Assembly (NCBI GenBank): GCA_949987705.1
Contig: OX465282.1
Span: 6,498,501 to 6,562,500, forward strand
Source: Thereva unica
Taxonomy: Eukaryota > Arthropoda > Insecta > Diptera > Therevidae
Length of the DNA stretch: 64,000 nucleotides
Direction: 5' to 3'
Position numbers and translations under genes: made by a program. Within the stretch, counting starts at the first letter, position 1; each line of letters begins with the position of its first letter. Under the pieces are notes generated by a model. The model saw only the letters and a list, made by a program, of their open reading frames with translations. It had not been told where the DNA came from and did no database searches. Of the stretch, positions 56,110 to 64,000 are shown one piece after another.

Positions 56110-57215
56110 TTGTAATTTTTTTCTTGTAGTCCTTGGTACTTTTGTTTTCCTTATTCCTATAATCACCGGGTTATGGAAATTTGGAAACAAAAATGTAAAA
56201 AATAAAATGTAACGTCATGGTACCAGGGCGGGTTTTTTGTCAGATCGTTACGTAATTTTTTTTTTTTTTTTTCAATGTAATTTTTGATCACTTAGCACAC
56301 TTCCCTTGCAATTTTGTCAATATACATTGGATTTGTGTATTGATTTTGATGGTTTTTGATGTGATTTAGTTTTGATTTATTGCATATAAAATGTTATCTT
56401 AGGAAGCGGTGTACGGAATTAAATATAGAGTTTTGAAGAACATTTGAGTTTCAGTTGGTGAAGGAGGTAGGTTTGAGTTGTTCTGGTCCCTCTTCTTTTC
56501 TATGATGACGCGCTAAGGTATGCAAAATGCCAGTAAGCAGACGACAATTGTTTCCGACCGGGCGAATTTTCTATTAGAGGTACCCTATTCGTTCTCCTGA
56601 ATCTTCCGCGTCCGCCTTGATGGGAACGTTCAAATTCAAGTAAGTTATGGCGCACGATTTTATGGTAGTCACCCATCTACGACCTCTCCAGTGTGCCAGC
56701 CCCCGTTTTTGAGACCCGGGTAAGATACTGATGGTTTGATCGGACGGTCAGAGTTGTTTTAAAATGTATAAGCCCGAGATTGGTCTTTTCAGGCAACCAA
56801 AAGATATGTATGTTACGCAACGAAATTCCTGGCTGCTTTAGGAGGTAAGAAGAAATTTGCGCAAAACTAAAATTCAGAACAAATTTTTTTTTGTAATTGG
56901 GCTTCGAGTTCGCAAAGTCGATATGCTTAATAGCTGAGACAGACGTGCAACCGTTGAAGTCCTATGCCTCCTGAAAGAAGTAAATCTCACTAACCACCTG
57001 ACAAAGGCTGTGAAGCCGGCAGTAACAAACTACAAGGTGAACAATGGCGTGTACCATCTGCTAAGTTAGGACTCTACTAAATCGAATATTTGGTTATGCC
57101 GGCGAAATGCTTTATTAGGTGACAGTAGCACAGGTGACGCAGGTTTTTTTGGGGAAGATCCTGGGAAATTTTTTGGCTTTTTGCGCTGTCGCTCGATCTT
57201 CTATTTGGCAGATGA
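56110..57215. other. Intergenic or upstream intronic DNA with a SINE fragment
   Basis: No gene. TATGCCTCCTGAAAGAAGTA at 56970 and the following AATCTCACTAACCACCTGAC match the SINE body in the orientation of the minus-strand copies, so a diverged SINE fragment lies at about 56965-57015. The remainder shows only T-runs (56258-56272). Confidence 0.5.
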
Positions 57216-57220
57216 TCGAG

Positions 57221-58655
57221 GTTTTTATTTATTTATTTATTTGCCAAACAAGGCATACTTAAACCTACTACAGAATTATACAAAGCATTTATGACTAAGG
57301 TAAAAATACTTAAGTCTATGCTATATAATAATAATAACTTAAGTCTATGCTTATTTATGGTAGTAATTGTGATGTTAGAAGGGATATAATTTTTTGTTTA
57401 AATGATGTTTTTTTAATGTGGGGTGAGAAGCAAGCACTATGGCTGTTAAAAGTCATGCAACATCTGTTGACGGGTTCGTTCTTTGCATATTCGGTCCGAT
57501 GAGGGTATTCTTTAAGCATTTTGGTATGCCTATTGTGACGAACTTCGGTATTGAACTTGATTCGATCGGACAGGAACTGCACCTTAACGTTATCGTTTAG
57601 GACGTCCAAAGTTAAGCACGAGATAAGCACTTTCCTCCGATGTGACAGCGGCATGAGTTCTAATTTCTTGAGTCTGTCTGTGTAGGGCGGTAAGTTGAAA
57701 AAGTCGCGCGGGTCGTGTAGGTTTCTCAGAGCGAAGAGGAGAAATTTTTTCTGTATTGATTCCAACCTACTGCTGCTTACCTGGAATATAGGGTCCCAGA
57801 TCGGGCACGCATATTCCAAGATAGGGCGGACGAGCGAACAGAAAAGAGTTTTTGTGACCCGAACGTTATTGAATTCTCGGGCTCTTCTCTTTATAAAGCC
57901 CAGAAGCTTGTTGGCTCTCGCAGCAATATTATCGTAGTGCAAGTTGAAATTTAATTTATTGTCTAGAACAATACCTAGATCTACAACTTGATCGACACGG
58001 TCTAATGCCTTGTCGTTGAGATAATATTCCTGTAGCTGGGTGATTCTTTTGCGGGAGAAGGTAATAACATGACATTTGCTGATGTTTAGTTCTAATTTAT
58101 TGGTAGTACACCAGTCTTGCAACGCGTTTAGCTTTGTTTGAAAGAAAGTAACATCGATCGGGGACCTTATGACATTATAAATTTTGAGGTCGTCGGCATA
58201 GAAGAGATGCGGAATATTTTCCAGTGTATCCGACAGGTCTGAGATAAATATATTGAATAACAGAGGGCCTAGATGGCTACCCTGAGGGACCCCGGAAGTT
58301 ACTGAGATTTCTTTTGACAGAAATCATTGGAATCTGACAACTTGAGTTCTGTTGTCGAGATATGATTTAATCCATTCCAGGGCAGGACCTGATATTCCAA
58401 ATTTTAGTAGTTTTTTACTTAAAATATGGTGATCAACACGATCGAAGGCTTTGCTGAAGTCAGTATAGACCGTATCTATTTGATGACCCTTCTCCATAGC
58501 ACATAGTAGATTGGAGGTTAGAATCATAAGGTTTGTAGTAGTCGATCGTCCCTTTCTGAAACCATGTTGCTGTTCATTAAGACATGGGTCGATTAGAGGG
58601 GCAATCTTATCGTAAACAAGTTTCTCGAAAAGTTTAGGAAAGTTTGTTCCTTCTA
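57221..58655 (-). mobile_element. CR1/Jockey-group LINE polymerase, one in-frame stop
   Basis: A single minus frame runs from about 58655 to the stop at 57355 and is broken only by TGA at 58326-58324. In order it encodes KLFEKLVYDKIAPLI, NEQQHGFRKGRSTTTNLM, YTDFSKAFDRVDHHIL (first catalytic Asp), GVPQGSHLGPLLFNIFISDL, HLFYADDLKIY (both catalytic Asp of the palm), KLELNISKCHVITFSRKR, LGIVLDNKLNF and RPILEYACPIWDP, ending with a conserved C-terminus. All polymerase motifs are present. The endonuclease half is missing (5' truncation at about 58655). The 3' end is an AAAT-type repeat (57222-57241 on the plus strand TTTATTTA...). By far the youngest-looking LINE in the window. Confidence 0.9.
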
Positions 58656-59194
58656 TGACTTAGAAGGGTTGGCTTGCTTTTTTGCCAGCTGTTGCGTTCC
58701 TCAACAATTTTTTGGAACTGTGTCTGATACCGCTTATGTGCCGCACCAACTTTTTCATACATGGTGATCTTGCCAAGCATGAATTGGGCTCTCTGGTGCT
58801 GGTTCTTTTCGAGCATACCAACCGACTTTCGCCTGCTTGGATCGGATCTAATATAGTTGACACTCACTGAACTGACGGTCGTTTCAATTACCATCCTGGC
58901 TTTAGGCGAATAGTTTGACGCGGTTGAAGGTTGTTGTTGTCCAGGTTTACTAGAAGTAGGTGTACTAGAAGTAGGTAGAAGATATAGGGAAAACTGGAGT
59001 GGACTAGCAAGACGTAGAGGCGACAAATAGGGAAAATTACCCAAAACCCCGTGTCCTAAAAGAAATGTAGCGAAACTAAAGAAGGCTTTTTTATAGAGCT
59101 GACGATCTGCACATGTTATTTTTGATGAGCTTAAAGATAAGATTTTAATCCGAATAGAAATATTGAAAGCTTTTTCATAACTCATTGCGTGCAC
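58634..59194 (-). CDS. Unassigned open frame, 186 codons, upstream of the LINE
   Basis: This minus frame opens at an ATG at 59194 and stops at 58636-58634, overlapping the LINE start by some 20 bp in another frame. The N-terminal part is hydrophobic and biased; the middle is Ser/Thr/Pro-rich (TSSTPTSSKPGQQQPSTASN) and the end is charged and helical (MLEKNQHQRAQFMLGKITMY, then QTQFQKIVEERNSWQKSKPT). I do not recognise a family. The C-terminal half reads like real protein, the N-terminal third does not. It may be an exon of a host gene, a retroelement gag, or chance. The LINE insertion seems to have cut it. Confidence 0.3.
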   Translation of the reverse strand: MHAMSYEKAFNISIRIKILSLSSSKITCADRQLYKKAFFSFATFLLGHGVLGNFPYLSPLRLASPLQFSLYLLPTSSTPTSSKPGQQQPSTASNYSPKARMVIETTVSSVSVNYIRSDPSRRKSVGMLEKNQHQRAQFMLGKITMYEKVGAAHKRYQTQFQKIVEERNSWQKSKPTLLSHRRNKLS

Positions 59195-59199
59195 TCACC

Positions 59200-62100
59200 C
59201 AATATTTTTTTGGAAAAGTCAAGTTTTTTCGGGACATGAACTCTATCTGCTTATGTGGAACGCAACGATGCTTTATTGCCTGTAAGCTGATTTATGAAAA
59301 ATATGTTTTATTCTTTTTAAATGAAAACTGTTCAATAATACACTTGACTGAAGGTTCGTAGTATGGTTTCAAAAAGAACCCAGTTAAGATTAAAGTAAAT
59401 TTCATATCATGTGATGAATTCCATTAAAAAGATATAATATGGCTGTATGAAGTATAGATAAATAATCGCCTTACACGAAAAAGTGATAATTCGATACCAG
59501 CAATAAAAATAAAACCGAGTATTCATATTTCCAATTAACTCAAGTGAATTACAAAATTGCCAACGATGAAAAATTGTGCCAATTGCAAAAGGGAGTCCAA
59601 TGAATTAAAACAACAAATTAAGGGACGAAATAATTAAGTTTAAATTAAAAAAAAAACAATTCGATCAATAAAACATCTCGTCGTATTTTTTTTTTAATTC
59701 TCGTTTCATTCGTCAACAAAAATATCTGCAATATGTTATAAAAATGCAATTAAGTTGCAATCTACGTCGAAATTTCAAAAGTGCAGTGTATGGTGGTGGC
59801 AGTAATACTACGTGTGCTCACGTTCAATGCTGTGCTCTTTCTCTGTACATACCTTTCCACCTGTAACATTGCACAACAATTGAATTTATTTATTATTAAA
59901 AAAGTCGTCGTCATTGTCTCTCAACAGCAGAAACGTTTAAAAAAAATGCAAAAAAAAAATTTCGTCATATGCCTGGATTTCATTCGTCATTTCGCTGAAA
60001 AAATATATTTTTTTTTATATGACAATGACGGATTAAGAGGGCAATTAGTACGCTGAAAACGTTCTGCAATTTTTTTGTGGGGGGAGGGTATCCGGGGGCG
60101 ATATGGAAAACGTTTCATCCGGCAGCGGTTCAATTAAGCATATGTTGCCCCAAATTGCAGCGCCTTCCCGCCCAATTTTATTGCACTTCTGGTGCAATGG
60201 TATAGTACCTTGCGAGGCGTGCGAAAAAAATGTCATTTCAGGCGGATTTTAAACGTGAAAAAAAAAATCCGTAATAAAATGATGAGGGAATGAGAGTAAA
60301 TAAATTTATACGAAAAGGCCAATGCCATATAGCAAGCAAGCACACAGCTCACATGCACCACCCAGCATTTCATATTTTTCATTTTTTCATTATTATTTCT
60401 TTCTTTTTTTTCATTTTCGTTTTTTGACTGACGTGTTGTAATGCCAGATTGTTGCATAGTTGCACTAGTGAAGTGCATTTTGATGGTTTTATTTGTCACT
60501 GGTAAATGCTTATGAAAAACTCTTTATGAATATTTCATTGTAAAGTCGTTGGCAGTTTTTTGCTCTTTTGTAGCTCCTTTTTTTCTCATATAAGCCTTTA
60601 TTTGTAAATTTTAACGTCATCAGCAAATGGTGAATTCTTAATGAGAAATAAGAATGCATGGACATTAAATGGCGAAAGATGCAGTCAGCAGAAAACACTG
60701 TCTATAGTAACATTATTCGCCCTTCTTAATCCAACAGTCAAACTGTCATATATCCCCCTTGATAAAACAGCATACATTGACAATCATACTATTCATATCT
60801 GAAATGTTTCACCTTCCACCTTGAATCACTGGTTTTCATCACTTGTTGCAGAATACTGTTTTCAGCTGCTAATTCGTGGTGGGAAAACTCCAGATCAGAG
60901 ACTAGTCAAATTACCCAGCATGCGAAATATGCAACGAGGATGAGGAGAAGCTCAAGGAAGAAGCGAAGAGAAGCCTAGAGGATACTCACCCCATCGGTAA
61001 AATATCATAGCTAAGTGCAGCTGATCAATCATGTAAGAAGAAATTGTCTCCAAGCTAGCGTAAAGCGTGAACGTAGATTTCGAAGTCACCCTGAACTCAA
61101 CATTTAGTATGCCAGTAGGTATCGGGGCACTTGGACCTGAGAACTAGGTCATTACCTAGATTTTTTAGATGACAACGTCTTGGTTACTGATCTATGGCTT
61201 TTACTTAGTATCACGCGACTTATATACAATACTAGCTGGAACCTGGTGCGCCTCGCTGCACCCATAAGCCAATCGTATGGCGTGCGCCAAAACAGTTAGG
61301 AATTTCGAAATCGCTTTTTCCATGGGCAATCCTACCACGAAAGTACATTCGAAAAGAAAAATGCTACTCTGTTAAACGAAATCACCCGCCCATATCACAA
61401 TTCAACGGTCTCACTGCTACACTTGTCAACCTAACATTTTTGATTCCGTAAAATCCAAAAATTGTTTTGAAAATGTTCGGACATACAAGTTGATATCCCA
61501 TCAAAGAATTATAAGTTAATCTTGGTGAAGCAAGACCCATGTACCCAGAGAGTAACATAACAAACCGGTTAACCAAGTATTAAGTATTTACCCGTGTACG
61601 CCAGCCAAATAAGAGTTACATGTAAGCGCACTGAAACGTTATTACTGTAACGTTTCGCTTAATGCATGTCTAATTTGACACCACTATCGCTGATGCAATC
61701 CTTTTTTAGAACGAGTTAACTCTTTTTTATTTCATTTAATAAAACAAACCGATTTCATATACAAATCATATCAATTAAATGCGAAGGAAAAATTTCCAAT
61801 AGGGATATCGACAATTCTTCTTCAAGCGCCATTACAAAAATACCAACCGAAATAATCATGAAAACCTTGCTATTGAGGTCTTCTAACACAAACAAGACTC
61901 AATCAGTCATTTCATACAGCCAATTTTTAAAACATCGATTACATACAAAACAATGATTCATTTTTATATATGTAGATTCAAGGTCGTAGCCATGAGCTAG
62001 TTTTCAATGCTATCACCTAGTTCCCATGCCCAAGTGCCACAATACCTACTTATGTCCACTTAATAAGGCAATAACGGAACCATGGATACCTGGAAAGATT

Positions 62101-62390
62101 TGTGATACCAAAGGAGCCTCCTTACTTTTTTCCATCCCACTGCACGTAGAACCCAGAAAATAGCACAACGAAAATACGATTGGTGTTCGATATATCCACA
62201 CGGACAGCTTCGTGAAAATCATTGAATCACGGTTTGTCTTTATTACCGATATTACGAAAATGCATCGATAGATAGATACTAGTTGAGCCAGCTGACGGCA
62301 AATACCAGCCGGTCTACTTAGGTGAAAGAGCCCAAACGAGCGTATGCGATGCTACAAACTGCCAACCGTGACGTATTGAGTAACAACAGC
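59200..62390. other. AT-rich DNA with unassigned repeat fragments
   Basis: No gene is supported. Two blocks resemble each other and 26515: GGGGCACTTGGACCTGAGAA (61134, +) and, inverted, GGGCATGGGAACTAGGTGAT (62030-62011). At 61230-61275 AATACTAGCTGGAACCTGGT with GCGCCTCGCTGCACCCATAA resembles a terminal sequence common in insect interspersed repeats. Otherwise A/T runs (59648, 59690, 60255). Confidence 0.35.
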
Positions 62391-62399
62391 ACCAATTGA

Positions 62400-63100
62400 A
62401 TCTAGCGATTAAGGGTTTTAGGCAATTGGTACTCCAAGGGAAAGAACTATTTTCACTTCGAGCTGAAGGTCTTAAGCAAATTTTAAAGCAGACGATGCAA
62501 TGGTAGAGTAGCAGATAGCTTAGTAGAAATCTTGGAGAAATTAGATAGTCTCCGGAGGATTTAAGCTATGAAAATGGCACGCCAACCACCACTAATTTCT
62601 GGCCGCTATCCCAAATGAAGATAAGGTCTCTTCTGGTTTTGAATTCGGTTGGATACAGCTGTGACAATGAACCTATACACAATGGAACCACTTCCAAAAA
62701 AATTGCAGCCAGCTCCATGGATTTGCAGATGCCTCTGAGAAGCCTATGGGGGTGAAATATACTTTAGATTGACTCAACACCGACAGAAATCATCACTCTA
62801 CCACACCTGGAATTATGTGCTTATGTGCTACAAAGATTGCAGGTCAGCTGCTTGATACAGTATGGCAAGAAATGAATTGGCGAAATCCATGATTCTAAAG
62901 ACTGAGTCACAAATTTTCTTGGCGTGGATAAACTCTCAATCTGGCAGTCATTCAAAAATTGTTCGCTTTCGCGCAATGGCGGCAGGTCCCATCAAGGAGT
63001 AATCCGGCAGAGCTAGTTTCAGAAAGATATCAACAAAAACATTTCAAGAGTGCAATTTATGGTTCTATGGACGCATCTTCTTGCACAGTCTTGTATCAGC
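62400..63100 (+). mobile_element. BEL/Pao-like pol relic (RNase H region)
   Basis: Plus-strand blocks in order: QLHGFADASEKAYGG-like sequence near 62710-62755 (HGF-DASE-AYG, the start of the BEL/Pao RNase H), SLYHTWNYVL in place of LE-C-A, LKTESQIFLAWINSQS (W-DS-I-L-WI block, Asp lost) and AQWRQVPSRSNPAELVSERY (the WRHVPS--NPAD--SRG block). They are in at least three frames with stops between. Protease, polymerase palm and integrase are not recognisable. Pairs by family with the gag relic at 26365-27480 but need not be from the same insertion. Confidence 0.75.
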
Positions 63101-63309
63101 AAAGCCGACCCGACCCGTCATCGAGGAAACGGAATTGGGGAAAAGAACAGCCAAAAATATTCTATTTGCAGCTGCTGTCATCATATGCCATTTCATCTTG
63201 CAGACGAATGGGTGACCTTGGTCTTGCGCACGAACAACACCCCGATTTCAAGAGCAAGACCATTTTTGATCATCACTAAATAAAAACCTAAATGTTGTTC
63301 ATTTAAGGT

Positions 63310-63816
63310 CGATTCACACATATCCGTGACGTGACGCCGACTTCAGTGCAGTACAGGGAGCATCAGTGAAAAAAATTTATCGGTAAGATATAGTTCCATG
63401 CAAACAAATTAAGAAAGGCGCGACATGTTCCAGACATCCAATGCACTGGGGCACCGACGATCTCAGTGCCCTTCAGCCATCAGTGAAAAAAGTAGAAACT
63501 ACGTTGCCACCGATATTTCTAATTTATCCCGGACGTGAAAAAAATATTTTTTTCAATTCAACTGAAAATTTTATAAGAATTCAACACAAATTTAGGGTAA
63601 AGTTTATTTGAAATACACTCAAACTTGTTTTTTGTGCGACCACTTCTCTTGGACAAACTCACTCTTTCCACTCTAAATTCCATGATGCACTTGACATCAA
63701 AACTCAAATGTCAGATGCCATTGAACATTCAGCACTGATACGGAAAAAGGCGGTGATGTATGAATGTCAGTGAAAAATTCATCACGGAAGGCACTGACAC
63801 GGATATGTGAGGATCT
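63310..63816. mobile_element. MITE with TCACACATATCCGTG termini
   Basis: TTCACACATATCCGTG at 63313-63328 is matched, inverted, at 63814-63799 (TCCTCACATATCCGTG) with two differences. Internally CATCAGTGAAAAAA occurs at 63370 and 63480 in the same sense and GTCAGTGAAAAATTCATCAC near 63767. About 500 bp, no coding frame. Target duplication is not clear, so the superfamily is open. Confidence 0.7.
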
Positions 63817-63879
63817 ATCTTTATCCGTATTCGTCGCCTTTTCCTTGGGGATTTAGCCGCCTTTAGGTTTGGCGAACGC

Positions 63880-63910
63880 TGGCCAGGCACGGCCCTGGTA
63901 GTACGTAGTT
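63880..63910. repeat. Possible hAT-like terminus at the right edge
   Basis: Complemented, 63898 leftwards reads CAGGGCCGTGCCTGGCCAGC, resembling the CAGGGCCGACG terminus of the element at 22711-23605. No partner terminus is in the window. Confidence 0.3.
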
Positions 63911-64000
63911 CTAGTCAAAGATGTTGACATTGTGGATATTTCTGAAGTAGAAAAAACTTAAGGAATTTTTTCTGCCATTTCTGCTAGAATGTTAAGTTTC

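Noticed and set aside
1..64000. Possible CRISPR array, phage, operon or defence island
   Set aside because: Spliced coding exons, eukaryotic transposons and tRNA-derived SINEs show a eukaryotic nuclear sequence; the tandem arrays lack the constant-repeat, unique-spacer pattern.

Overview
This window is an AT-rich, repeat-dense piece of an insect, most likely dipteran, nuclear genome. It shows no bacterial or archaeal features: there are no operons, the genuine coding sequence is split by GT-AG introns, and most of the rest is decayed transposable elements and simple repeats. Species cannot be fixed from the sequence.

The only host gene I can support is a syntrophin of the alpha/beta type (fly Syn1-like) on the minus strand. 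The ATG exon ends at a donor at 51053, a second exon lies at 50945-50783, and a PDZ-encoding exon at 30535-30301. Phases agree across both junctions. Intron 1 is about 107 bp. Intron 2 is 20,247 bp and full of transposons. Intron 3 starts at 30300 and runs off the left edge without a visible further exon, so it is probably longer than 30 kb. A strong acceptor at 51508-51507 suggests that the ATG exon has a spliced 5' UTR and that the promoter lies further right, perhaps outside the window. The C-terminal half of the protein (rest of the split PH domain, second PH domain, syntrophin-unique region) is not in the window.

The rest, left to right. 0.2-1.3 kb: LINE reverse transcriptase remnant. 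1.4-4.4 kb: low-complexity intron. 4.5-6.8 kb: a CAAGAC fold-back element in a mariner-like transposase relic, then R1/LOA-like and RTE-like LINE fragments. 9.4-11.5 kb: an LTR-type leader and more LINE pieces. 12-15.9 kb: low-complexity DNA with an imperfect CTG tract. 16-17.3 kb: a hAT-like element containing a second inverted-repeat element. 17.6-18.9 kb: an RTE 3' end tandemly duplicated, a tRNA-derived SINE and a transposase fragment. 21.2-23.6 kb: a SINE, an RTE 3' end and a second hAT-like element. 26.4-28.5 kb: BEL/Pao gag relic, LINE endonuclease and fold-back element.

30.3 kb: syntrophin PDZ exon. 31.3-32.7 kb: LINE and transposase relics. 36.3-38.9 kb: R1/LOA relics, minisatellites and twin PIF/Harbinger-like MITEs. 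38.9-40.5 kb: RTE relics and a SINE. 41.6-44.7 kb: an R1/LOA LINE carrying a hAT MITE with a perfect 8-bp target duplication, followed by a long RTE copy. 47-48.7 kb: LINE relic. 49.8-50.5 kb: an inverted copy of the 36.7-38.1 kb repeat. 50.8-51.5 kb: 5' syntrophin exons. 52.2-53.5 kb: LTR-leader and RTE relics. 55.5-56.1 kb: SINE with a (TA)41 tract. 57.2-58.7 kb: a LINE with an almost open reverse-transcriptase frame. 62.4-63.1 kb: BEL/Pao pol relic. 63.3-63.8 kb: an inverted-repeat MITE.

No rRNA, true tRNA, CRISPR or novel multi-gene defence system was seen. The interest lies in the gene architecture and in the nested and recently rearranged repeats. Boundaries of decayed elements are estimates made by eye, without alignment.
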